NCBI GenBank assembly: GCA_023253875.1
Contig: JALRFC010000037.1
Location: 1-10,787, forward strand
Reading direction: 5' to 3'
Length of the DNA stretch: 10,787 bases
Source: Candidatus Kapaibacterium sp.
GTDB lineage: Bacteria > Bacteroidota > Ignavibacteria > Kapaibacteriales > UBA961
Part shown: positions 1 to 8,400 of the stretch, piece after piece
Layout of the letters: the number at the start of each line of letters is the position of its first letter
Numbering within the stretch: position 1 is the first letter of the stretch
Position numbers and translations under genes: made by a program
The notes under the pieces: model-generated
What the model was told of the DNA's origin: nothing
The model's database searches: none
The model's input: the letters and a program-made list of their open reading frames with translations, nothing else

Positions 1-1015
1 ATCGGCTGAAGCAATGAAGTCTTGTGGTATCGAGCCGGTTACTTTGCAAGCAAAAGAAGGATTGGCCTTAATCAATGGCACTCAGATGATGACTTCACTT
101 GGTGCTTTTGCTGTCCATAGAGCAAAAAGACTTGTTGATATGGCAGATCTTTCCGGTGCCTTGAGTATAGATGCACTTCGTGGAACCGATACAGCCTTTG
201 ATGAACGTATCCATGCAGTGAGAGGTTTTTCCGGACAATTAACAACCGCATCCAGACTTCGTACTTTCCTTAAGAATAGTGAAATCAGAGCCTCACATCG
301 TGAAGGTGATGGTCTGGTTCAGGATGCATATTCACTTCGATGCATGCCACAAGTTCATGGTGCATCCAGAGATGCGATTGACTATGTAGAAAAAGTGATT
401 GGAATAGAATTGAATTCCGCCAATGATAATCCATTGATTTTTGCTGAAGACAAATCGCATCTTGAAGGTGGAAATTTTCATGGTCAACCCATCGCATTGG
501 CACTTGATTTCTTGGCAATTGCTTGTGCAGAATTGGGTAATATATCAGAAAGAAGAACTGAAAGAATGGTCAATGGTGCTTTGAGCAATGGTCTTCCCAG
601 ATTCTTAGCACATGATGGAGGATTGCAATCAGGAATGATGATTGCGCAATACACTGCCGCTGCATTGGTCTCGGAAAACAAAGTTTTGTGTCACCCCGCA
701 AGTGTAGATTCTATTCCAACTTCAGCCAATCAAGAAGACCATAATTCTATGGGAAGTATTTCCGCAAGAAAGGTACATCGCATTTTGGATCATCTTGAAA
801 CAATAATTGCAATTGAAATGCTGTGTGCGATTCGTGGCATTGAATTCCATGCACCTCTGAGATCGAGTCCAATATTGGAATCGGTAAAGAACTCTATTCG
901 TGAGATCATCCCATCCATTGAACAGGATGGAATCATATATCGGGAAATTACAGCAATGACAGAAATCATTGCATCAGGAAAACTCTTGTCCATTATCGAA
1001 CCATTGAACAATTAA
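1..1015 (+). CDS. hutH: Histidine ammonia-lyase (3' part, 5' end outside window)
   Basis: The frame is open from the left edge, so this is the C-terminal roughly 337 residues of an enzyme of about 500. Histidine ammonia-lyase deaminates L-histidine to urocanate, the first step of histidine degradation, in the cytoplasm. Visible family signatures are KEGLALINGTQ (Asn of the active site), QDAYSLRCMPQV (Gln, Tyr and Arg active-site positions), SANDNPLIF (Phe) and SANQEDHNSMG (Glu). The Ala-Ser-Gly triad that forms the MIO cofactor lies upstream and is not visible. No other hut gene is in the window, so the pathway context cannot be confirmed. A related aromatic amino acid lyase or aminomutase is possible, but the motifs read as HutH. 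The stop lies 16 bases before prfB on the same strand with no terminator between, so the two may be cotranscribed. Confidence 0.92.
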   Translation, partial: SAEAMKSCGIEPVTLQAKEGLALINGTQMMTSLGAFAVHRAKRLVDMADLSGALSIDALRGTDTAFDERIHAVRGFSGQLTTASRLRTFLKNSEIRASHREGDGLVQDAYSLRCMPQVHGASRDAIDYVEKVIGIELNSANDNPLIFAEDKSHLEGGNFHGQPIALALDFLAIACAELGNISERRTERMVNGALSNGLPRFLAHDGGLQSGMMIAQYTAAALVSENKVLCHPASVDSIPTSANQEDHNSMGSISARKVHRILDHLETIIAIEMLCAIRGIEFHAPLRSSPILESVKNSIREIIPSIEQDGIIYREITAMTEIIASGKLLSIIEPLNN

Positions 1016-1031
1016 TCATATAGGCAATATC

Positions 1032-2133
1032 ATGTTTGAGCCACAAAAGAAGAAAGTGAAAGAATTGAAAGAAAGAACCGAAGCTTTGCGGAGGTTCCTT
1101 TGACATTGATGTCAAACATACCGAAATAGCTGAGAGAGAACAATTGAGTGAGCAGCCCGGTTTTTGGGATGATGCAATGAATGCTCAAAAAGTCATGCAA
1201 GAGATTGCAGAACGAAAAGAGTGGATCACCATTTGGCAATCCGCTCAATCTGCAGTTGATGATGTCGGTGCACTGATTGAACTTGGTGATGAGGCAGAAG
1301 ATCCATCCATGGAAAATGATATTGATGGTGAATTGATCAAAGCACAAGATGCAGTAGATACACTTGAGCTGAGAAAAATACTATCTGCACCGGATGATGG
1401 AAGAAATGCCATTCTCACCATTAATGCAGGAGCCGGTGGAACAGAAGCACAGGATTGGAGCGAGATGCTCATGCGTATGTACACGCGTTGGGCAGATGCA
1501 CATGGATATCAGATATTTTTGGCAGATGAACAACCCGGAGATGAAGCTGGTGTAAAATCTGCTACGCTTGAAGTAGTAGGTAAAAATGCATATGGTTTTC
1601 TAAAAGCAGAAAATGGTGTTCATCGATTAGTGCGAATTTCTCCATTCAATGCGCAGGGGAAAAGACAAACATCATTTGCTTCCGTATATGTTTATCCTGA
1701 GATTGAAGATGATGTTGAAATCGAGGTGAATCCGGCTGATGTTGAAATGGATACATTCAGATCAGGTGGAAAAGGCGGTCAGAATGTCAATAAGGTTGAA
1801 ACCGCTGTTCGATTACGACATATTCCATCAGGAATTGTGGTGGCATGTCAACAAGAACGTTCACAGCATCAGAATCGCGAAAGAGCAATGACGATGCTTA
1901 AATCTAGATTATATCAAAAGCGCAGAGAAGAAGAAGAAGCCGCAAAAGCAGCCATCGAGGGAACAAAGAAAAAAATTGAGTGGGGAAGTCAAATTCGCTC
2001 TTATGTGTTTCAACCATATACAATGGTGAATGATCATAGAACCGAATTGAAAAAGACTGATATCCATTCCGTCATGGATGGTGACTTGGATGATTTTCTA
2101 AAGGCATATTTATTACTTGGCGAAGAAGCATAA
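1032..2133 (+). CDS. prfB: Peptide chain release factor 2, with programmed +1 frameshift
   Basis: RF2 recognises UGA and UAA stop codons and triggers peptide release on the ribosome. Translation starts at ATG 1032 and gives 23 residues ending ALRRFL. It then meets TGA at 1101-1103 and must shift +1 to continue as DIDVKHTEIAEREQL from 1102, giving join(1032..1100, 1102..2133) and 366 residues, against 365 for E. coli RF2. The stop-recognition tripeptide SPF is at residues 203-205 and the catalytic GGQ at 248-250, each two residues from the E. coli positions. The helical N-terminal domain, PCRF-type region and C-terminal basic helix are intact. A naive gene call would start near 1144 and lose about 37 N-terminal residues. 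The start is supported by similarity of KELKERTEALRR to RF2 N-termini; the ribosome binding site is weak (AGG at 1022-1024). Confidence 0.96.
1086..1104 (+). promoter_or_regulatory. prfB: prfB programmed +1 ribosomal frameshift site
   Basis: The bases read, in zero frame, TTG CGG AGG TTC CTT TGA C. An internal Shine-Dalgarno (GGAGG, 1090-1094) sits three bases before the slippery CTT, which is followed by TGA and then C. This is the same arrangement and spacing as the well-studied E. coli site. Scarce RF2 makes the ribosome pause at TGA and slip +1 to make more RF2; abundant RF2 terminates there. The downstream frame resumes exactly with the conserved RF2 sequence. Confidence 0.95.
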
Positions 2134-2472
2134 TCATCGAGTGAGTCTATTTCCAATCCAAGTACCTAGACTGATGATGATTGAACCCCAAAATGCCGGT
2201 GCGAAACCTGCTATTTCAATGCCTTCAAGAATTTCACCAGCAAACATTAGTAATAATGCATTGATGAAAAGCATAAAAATGCCAAATGTCAATAGAATTA
2301 TGGGTAATGTGATAAAAGCCAATATAGGCTTGATGAAGGTATTCAAAAAACCAATGATGAGCGATGCTATGATGGCCGAGAAGAAGTTCTTGACCCAGAT
2401 CCCATCGATAAGAAATTGAGTCAGATAGACCGCACTAGCTGTAATCATCCAGCGAATAAAGAGTGATGTCAT
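2134..2472 (-). CDS. Phage holin family / YvlD-like small membrane protein
   Basis: The protein has 112 residues from the ATG at 2472 and consists almost wholly of four hydrophobic segments. The conserved core IIGFLNTFIKPIL, then LPIILLTFGIF and a final WGSIIISL segment, matches the phage holin family 4 / YvlD group (PF04020-like), inner-membrane proteins of unknown function that are found on chromosomes and are not phage lysis genes. The start at 2472 is preferred to a GTG eight codons upstream because AAGGA (2481-2485, minus strand) lies eight bases before it. The gene is convergent with prfB and its stop codon touches the prfB stop with no spacer. It is divergent from the bacilliredoxin gene, with 132 bases between. 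Function is unknown. Confidence 0.85.
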   Translation of the reverse strand: MTSLFIRWMITASAVYLTQFLIDGIWVKNFFSAIIASLIIGFLNTFIKPILAFITLPIILLTFGIFMLFINALLLMFAGEILEGIEIAGFAPAFWGSIIISLGTWIGNRLTR

Positions 2473-2604
2473 GTGTATTTTCCTTAGGTATATCACAATA
2501 TAGCATTTGTTAGAGATTTGCTTTTCAAGTAGAAGGAATTATCATAGTTTTGAATATGTTTCGTCATAGCCGAACCATTTGTTTCATTTTGATTAGATTT
2601 TATT
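2473..2604. promoter_or_regulatory. Divergent intergenic region with candidate promoters
   Basis: This AT-rich spacer separates the minus-strand membrane protein from the bacilliredoxin gene and must hold start signals for both. On the plus strand TAGTTTTG (2545-2552) fits the Bacteroidota -7 consensus TAnnTTTG, with a TTTG 24 bases upstream (2517-2520), a little wider than the usual 19-21. A sigma70-like pair, TTGCTT (2518-2523) and TATCAT (2540-2545) with 16 bases between, overlaps it. On the minus strand a TATATTG close to the gene is a weak candidate. None can be settled by eye. Confidence 0.35.
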
Positions 2605-3021
2605 ATGCCATATGACCCATTAATCGTCCAGCCAATGCGTGAAGAATTGACTTCCGCAGGATTTACTGAACTTCGTACTCCAGAGGAAGTGGATCAAGCT
2701 GTTTCCTCTTCAGGAATCTCTTTGATAGTAGTCAATTCTGTGTGTGGATGCGCAGCCGGAGGTGCAAGACCCGGCGTGAAAATGTCTTTGGACAATGCCA
2801 AAAAACCTGATAATCTCTATACTGTTTTTGCAGGTCAAGATTTGGATGCCACATTGAGAGCAAGAGACCATTTCAAAGGACAACCACCTTCATCTCCTTC
2901 TATTGCATTGATGAAAGATGGTGAACTCATTGGCTTCATGCCAAGACATGCCATCGAGGGTTCATCTCCGGATATGATCTCCTCTGCATTGAAACGGGCA
3001 TATGATGAAGTATGTTCATAA
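2605..3021 (+). CDS. brxA: BrxA/BrxB (YphP/YqiW) family bacilliredoxin
   Basis: The protein has 138 residues, close to the family length of about 140. Opening YDPLIVQPMREEL, the segment VVNSVCGCAAGGARPG, then a FAGQDLDAT stretch and the C-terminal FMPRHAIEG are diagnostic of the DUF1094 bacilliredoxins. These are thioredoxin-fold cytoplasmic proteins that remove bacillithiol from oxidised protein cysteines. The active-site Cys-Gly-Cys is at residues 47-49. The family name implies bacillithiol, but no bacillithiol synthesis gene is visible here, so the thiol partner is inferred. There is no clear Shine-Dalgarno before ATG 2605; the upstream region is AT-rich, as is common in Bacteroidota. The gene appears monocistronic, since a strong terminator follows 24 bases after the stop. 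The choice of brxA over brxB as the symbol is not certain. Confidence 0.9.
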   Translation: MPYDPLIVQPMREELTSAGFTELRTPEEVDQAVSSSGISLIVVNSVCGCAAGGARPGVKMSLDNAKKPDNLYTVFAGQDLDATLRARDHFKGQPPSSPSIALMKDGELIGFMPRHAIEGSSPDMISSALKRAYDEVCS

Positions 3022-3031
3022 TAAATAGCTC

Positions 3032-3039
3032 TAGATTTG
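3032..3039 (+). promoter_or_regulatory. Candidate Bacteroidota-type -7 element TAGATTTG
   Basis: TAGATTTG matches the TAnnTTTG consensus exactly and lies 11 bases after the brxA stop. Transcription from it would begin about seven bases downstream, near 3046, which is the first base of the terminator stem. No TTTG is seen at the expected upstream distance, so support is partial. Confidence 0.3.
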
Positions 3040-3045
3040 ATTCAT

Positions 3046-3085
3046 GACAATGCTCCAAGTAGAGGGGCATTGTCTTCTTTTTTTT
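3046..3085 (+). terminator. Rho-independent terminator after brxA
   Basis: An 11-bp stem pairs GACAATGCTCC (3046-3056) with GGGGCATTGTC (3064-3074), with one T-G wobble and a 7-base loop AAGTAGA. It is followed directly by TTC and eight T residues (3075-3085). This is a textbook intrinsic terminator. Its T-tract ends one base before the ribosome binding site of the next gene. Confidence 0.9.
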
Positions 3086-3092
3086 AAGGTGG
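3086..3092 (+). promoter_or_regulatory. Shine-Dalgarno of the AI-2E-family gene
   Basis: AAGGTGG lies four bases before ATG 3097 and fixes that start. It immediately follows the T-tract of the upstream terminator. Confidence 0.7.
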
Positions 3093-3096
3093 AATA

Positions 3097-4359
3097 ATGG
3101 ACAAAAAGCATTCTATGATTCCGGGATTGCCATGGAATATTGGCATATCAATCATACTTTCTGCAATTACGTGCATGGCTTTTTTGTTTCTAACCGATAT
3201 GATTGCCAGCCCACTCATTCTCTTCCTCATTGCATTTTTTCTATTATTCCCCTATAGACACTCCTCTTTTATCGCAGGTAGATTATTAACCCTACATTGG
3301 GCCATATTTCTTCTGTGGATGATCATGGATTTAAATTCTGCACTATTACCATTTGCTTTGTCTTTTGGATTGGCATTTCTTCTTGATCCAATCATCAATG
3401 CAATGGAGCGCGTGAAAATCAAGCGTTGGCTTGGATCTATGATCATGCTTGGTATCATAGGTGGAATTCTTGCTACTATTGCAGTTTTTGTCTTTCCCCC
3501 AGCTTATGCTCAGTTGGATCAAGTGACAAAAGAAGTATCAAGATTTGTGGTGCAAACAACCAAGTATCTTGAAAGCAGACAATTCTATTCTATGTTGCAG
3601 TCATTCGGCATTCCTAAAGAAACAGTAAAACAATTGGTTCAAGATCAATTGATGCCCAAAGCTGAAACACTCTTTGCATCAGTCATGGATGCGCTTTTCG
3701 CATTGCTTACCAATATCTCGATGATTGCAGCACAAATTTTGAATCTTATTCTGATTCCAATCATCACGTTTTACTTTTTGAAAGATCTTCCCACGCTCAA
3801 AAAATTCATAAAAGAGATTCTATCTATCAAGAATCCTCATGCTCTATCAATGATGGAAAGAGTGAGTGACATTTTGAAGATTTATGTCGGTTGGCAAGTC
3901 CTGGCTGTCATCTGGATTGGTAGTGCTGCATCACTATTATTAAGTCTCTTAGGAATTCCATATGCAATTGTCCTTGGAGTGGCATTCGGACTACTCAATC
4001 CAATCCCGTTTTTCGGATCTATTGCAAGCATGATCATTGGAATCATTGTTGCAATATTTGTAGATCCTCAACATGCGCTGATACATGTGATCGGAATTGC
4101 ATTGGTCGTAAATGGTCTACATTTCTTGAATGCATATATCATTGAACCGAGAATACTAGGAACAAGAGTTGGTTTACATCCTGTGCTATTATTGGCTTCC
4201 ATCTTCGTCTTTGGACATTTTTTTGGATTCATAGGACTTCTCATTGCAGTACCGACCACTGCAATCTTGATGATGTTTTTCAGGGAATGGGAGAAAACAT
4301 TACATGCATCAGTACAATCATCTACAATTGATGTTTCTGCTGAAACCATTCAAGAATGA
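3097..4359 (+). CDS. AI-2E family transporter (PF01594-like permease)
   Basis: This is a 420-residue polytopic inner-membrane protein with roughly eight or nine hydrophobic spans. Family landmarks are LPFALSFGLAFLLDPIINAM (residues about 84-103), a polar stretch (about 137-200), NPIPFFGSIASMIIG, and the C-terminal EPRILGTRVGLHPVLLLAS followed by GFIGLLIAVPTTAIL. The family includes the proposed autoinducer-2 exporter TqsA and Na+/H+ antiporters, so the substrate here cannot be read from sequence. The family core begins about 50 residues later than in typical members of about 350 residues: the N-terminus carries an extra hydrophobic region with about two spans (residues about 14-53). The start is supported by AAGGTGG. 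The stop overlaps the next gene's ATG as ATGA, implying translational coupling. Confidence 0.88.
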   Translation: MDKKHSMIPGLPWNIGISIILSAITCMAFLFLTDMIASPLILFLIAFFLLFPYRHSSFIAGRLLTLHWAIFLLWMIMDLNSALLPFALSFGLAFLLDPIINAMERVKIKRWLGSMIMLGIIGGILATIAVFVFPPAYAQLDQVTKEVSRFVVQTTKYLESRQFYSMLQSFGIPKETVKQLVQDQLMPKAETLFASVMDALFALLTNISMIAAQILNLILIPIITFYFLKDLPTLKKFIKEILSIKNPHALSMMERVSDILKIYVGWQVLAVIWIGSAASLLLSLLGIPYAIVLGVAFGLLNPIPFFGSIASMIIGIIVAIFVDPQHALIHVIGIALVVNGLHFLNAYIIEPRILGTRVGLHPVLLLASIFVFGHFFGFIGLLIAVPTTAILMMFFREWEKTLHASVQSSTIDVSAETIQE

Positions 4360-5447
4360 GTTTGAATTCAATGCATGATTGCATCATCATAGGAGCAGGC
4401 ATAGCAGGAATGGTCAGTGCAAGAGTTTTGCTTGATGCAGGATATGATATTCTCATCATTGATAATGCTCGAAAAGGGTCAGCATCCATGATTGCTGCAG
4501 GATTGATCAATCCCATCACCGGAAAACGTTTCGAACCATCATGGAGATATGATGATTTCATGTCGATAGCTCGACAATTCTATTCAGACTGTGAACATCA
4601 AGATGGGGCAAATGTCTATTATCGACCTTTTCCAATGCTAAGAGTATTTGCCGATGAAAAGGAGAGAGACACATTTCACAGAAAAAACATGTCAGAATCA
4701 TTGCAACGCTATATTGGACAACAATTCGGAAAAGATGATATTTCTGTGCATCCTGCAATCAACAATCAATTCGGTGGATTCAGAACTTTGGATGCAGGCA
4801 TATTTGAATATGTGAATTTTCTCGATATGATGTCAGAGAAATTCTCTTCGATCAGCATCAATGCATTTGTTGACAAACACACACTCACAAAAAAAGGTGA
4901 TTTGTGGTCAGTGACGCTTGGTGGAAATACCTATCATTCCAAATATGTATTGTTTTGTGATGGTTGGCAAGGAAGCATAAATCCATTTTTTGCAGATATT
5001 GATTTACGATATGATATCGTGAAAGGCGAATCCTGTATCATTCAATCATATGAATTACCCGAAACAGATATCATAAGTAGAGGTTTTGCAATTCTACCTA
5101 TTGGAAATCATATGTTTCGATGTGCGGCAACATTTCAGTGGAATGAGTTTCATACAATACCAACAGCATTTGGAGCGGAGAGATTGGAGAATAGAATCTC
5201 ATCGCTCATACGATGCAAGTATGAAGTCTTGGAGCAATCCGCCGGACTTCGTCCAACAATGTTCGATCATAGACCATTCATGGGTGAACATCCACAATGT
5301 TCCGGATTATTGACCATTGGTGGACTCGGAACCAAAGGTGCATTATATGCACCATTTATGGCTTTGTCACTCGTGAAGTATCTCAATGGTATGGAAGAAA
5401 TCGATCCGGAACTACATTTTAAAGCAATTCACCACAAACACAATTGA
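4356..5447 (+). CDS. FAD-dependent oxidoreductase, D-amino acid oxidase (DAO) family
   Basis: The protein has 363 residues. The N-terminal Rossmann fold has CIIIGAGIAG with the GxGxxG dinucleotide motif at residues 12-17, ending with an acidic residue (LIIDN) that typically binds the FAD ribose. The motif MIAAGLINPITGKR follows, characteristic of a Bacteroidota group of DAO-family flavoproteins. The C-terminal GLLTIGGLGTKGALYAPFMA closes the FAD site. It should oxidise an amine or amino-acid-like substrate, but the substrate is unknown; resemblance to the oxidase half of the tRNA-modifying enzyme MnmC is only at family level. The start at 4356 overlaps the permease stop (ATGA); an alternative ATG at 4371 starts just before the Rossmann strand and cannot be excluded. 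The next gene begins 18 bases after the stop, so an operon is likely. Confidence 0.85.
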   Translation: MSLNSMHDCIIIGAGIAGMVSARVLLDAGYDILIIDNARKGSASMIAAGLINPITGKRFEPSWRYDDFMSIARQFYSDCEHQDGANVYYRPFPMLRVFADEKERDTFHRKNMSESLQRYIGQQFGKDDISVHPAINNQFGGFRTLDAGIFEYVNFLDMMSEKFSSISINAFVDKHTLTKKGDLWSVTLGGNTYHSKYVLFCDGWQGSINPFFADIDLRYDIVKGESCIIQSYELPETDIISRGFAILPIGNHMFRCAATFQWNEFHTIPTAFGAERLENRISSLIRCKYEVLEQSAGLRPTMFDHRPFMGEHPQCSGLLTIGGLGTKGALYAPFMALSLVKYLNGMEEIDPELHFKAIHHKHN

Positions 5448-5465
5448 TTTTCGGAGCTTGGAATC

Positions 5466-8400
5466 ATGAAACGATTACTGTTTCTCTTAGTGGTTTTCTG
5501 TGTATTCAATATAAATGATGCAGACGCTCAATCAAGTGCAGATCCATGGTCATATATTCAAAAGAAAGATTTTGACAGTGCTGAGATTGTCTTTAAAGAA
5601 TCACTCTCCAAAAATCCAAAAGACATTCGATTAATACTCGGACTATCCTATCTCTTGGAGATGCGATATCGCTATCAAGAGTCATGGAATGTGTATAAAA
5701 CAATAGTTCAAGCAACGAGTGATCCCATTCCATATCTGTATTCGATTTGGCTCACACCACGCTTTTCAACGCAAATGCATGAGAAAAAGTCAGGGGTGCA
5801 GGACATCTTGAAGCAATTGATAGTAAAAGGAGATAAAGCTGGCTCATTACGTGCAATGGCCAAAGAAATGCTTGGTTCTGTGGAAATCCGAAATCGAAAT
5901 CTGAAAAGCGCAAAACAATATTATGATGGTATAAAAGCATTGTCATCATATCAAATCATTGGTCCATTCGAACATATCTCAGCATCAGGTTTCACGATTC
6001 CATATCCACCCGAGGAAAAATTCGAGATTGGTGAGAAATATGAGGGAAAAAATGGAACTCCTGCTTCATGGTTTATTCCGCCATATATAAAATCAGATTA
6101 TTGGCTTGACTTTCAAGCATATTTCCCGGACAGGCAAGCCATTTTTTATGCAAATACATTTGTATGGTCACCAAATGCAGAGATAGTGAATGTTCGCATT
6201 GGCACATCCGGTTCGGTTAAAGTCTTTTTGAATGATAGTGAAATCATCCGAGATTCAAATGAAACAAATAATGACTTCGATACCTATATCGTGAAAACAG
6301 AATTATCCAAAGGATGGAATAGACTATTGGTGAAAGTAGGATATTCCGAAATAGATCGATGCAATTTCTTGATGCGTATCACCGATGATGAAGGGAACCC
6401 CATTCCCGGTTTACAAGAGAGTGCTCAACCCCAAGCGTATAAAAAGCAGAAGCCACGAATTATCGAGCATATACCAAATCCAATCATAGCGCAATTACAA
6501 AGCATCATCGAACAACATCCACTGTGGATTGAACATTATCTATTATTGGCTGATGCATATCTCAGGAATGATAGAGCAATTGAGGCTGAACAATTGTTGA
6601 AACAAGCTTTGCTCATTTCCAAGGACAATCCATTGATTCTTTGGAAATTTTTGGATACATATGCCCGTGGAAGAAAGAAGGATGAGGTGAATACCACCTA
6701 TGAATTGCTCGCATCCATGAGTAAAGATATTCCGGATGGAATCATTCATAAATTCAATCAGCATTTGGAGAATGAGGATTTTGACAGAGCTGAAGATATG
6801 GTCAATCGGATTGAACAATTACTTCCCGGTTCTGAAACAGCATATACACTTCGCATTCGATATTATGACAAGAAGCGTATGCAAGACAAAGTGATTTCAA
6901 CGGTAAGAGAGGCAAGAAAGAAATTTCCTCAGTCATGGACATATACCGAGCTTTCCGCCGCATTTGATTTTCAAGCTACAAGAAAACGAGATACCATGAT
7001 TGGTATGTATACGAAATTCTTACAATCAGTCTATGGTGAAGCTCCATTATTGGCATTGGCTAAATCATATTTGGAGGATTCCAAAGTCAAAGATTGGGAA
7101 AAAACTTTTGCTGAACTATTGACTTTGTCTCCATCTTCTCCTGGTTTCCACTTTCAGATGGCATCGGTGTACACCCAATTGGAACAATATGACAAAGCTG
7201 AAAAAGCAGTAAGCACTGCCTTGAAATTTTGTCCTTCCTGCAATTCATACTGGTCCAAACTTGGCGAAATACATCGCAGTAAAAAAGATGTCAATGCTGC
7301 TATAGATGCATATCAGAAGGCATTGGAATATTCTCCGACGGATTATGATGCTCGCGCCATTCTAAGAGAATTGCAAGGTAAAAAGTCAATCTTTGCCATT
7401 TTCGGAGAAACGAATATTGATTCTATCGTGCAATCGGCTCCATCTTCAAAAGATCATCCGGAAGCGAGCGCTGCCATTGTTTCAGATAAAATGCGAAGAG
7501 TTGTCTATGAACATGGTGCTTCTGAATCTGTATCTGAGAGCATCATTCGTGTTTTCAATGAAAAAGGTATTGACTTTTTCAAAGAATACCGAATAGGATT
7601 TAATGGGAATTCGCAATCATTGGTGATTGAAAAAGCAGTTACCATCAAAGCAGATGGTAAAGAAATACGAGCGGACATCAATCGTAATATGGCAGTGTTC
7701 AAAGGACTTGAAGTCAATGATTTCATATATGTGAAATATCGCATCAGAAATTATAATACAGGTAAATTGGCAAAGCATGTTTGGGATGAATATTACTTCA
7801 ATAGATTTTTCCCGGTCACTCATGCTGAATATGCATTGATTATGCCAAATGAAATGCAATTCACCACTTCGCAACAAGCAATGGATATAACTCCAACAGA
7901 ATTGCAATTGCCTGAGATCAATTCAACATTGTATTCTTGGTCAATTCACAAAGAACCCGGAATCGTCTATGAAACCGATATGCCTACCTTGCCAGAAATT
8001 GGGAAAGTATTACGCTTTACTACAATTCCCAATTGGGTGTTTTTAGTTGATTGGTATGCAGAATTGGCACAGTCCAAGGCGCAATCTTCCTATGAAATCA
8101 AAGAAGCAGTAAAGCAACTTATTCCACATCCTGAGACTTTGACTGAAAAGGAGAAGATTCAAAGAGTATTTCAATTTATCACTGATAATATCCGATATAG
8201 CAGTGTTTCATTTAGGCAATCCGCATTTATACCACAAAAAGCAAGAGATGTTCTTGTCAATAAAATCGGTGATTGCAAAGATGTATCCACACTTGGCATT
8301 GCGATGCTCAGAGAATTGGGAATCAAGGCGGATTATGTACTTGTCAATTCCGGTAATGAAGAGAGATTGCTCAATGTCTTGCCTTCCATTGCATTCAATC

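Noticed and set aside
2117..2419. A 100-codon plus-strand open frame overlapping the end of prfB
   Set aside because: It is antisense to the membrane protein gene, has no family resemblance, and its composition is the mirror of the hydrophobic minus-strand frame.
2134..2472. A phage lysis holin or prophage remnant
   Set aside because: The family name is historical; members of this group are common chromosomal membrane proteins, and no phage gene is nearby.
2473..2496. A GTG start eight codons upstream for the minus-strand membrane protein
   Set aside because: The ATG at 2472 has AAGGA at eight bases, and the extension would translate across that ribosome binding site.
4889..4895. An A7 run in the FAD oxidoreductase gene as another frame break
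   Set aside because: The frame stays open with family-like sequence on both sides (TLTKKGDLWSVTLGG), so this run is intact. The T7 run at 4218-4224 in the permease gene is likewise in frame.
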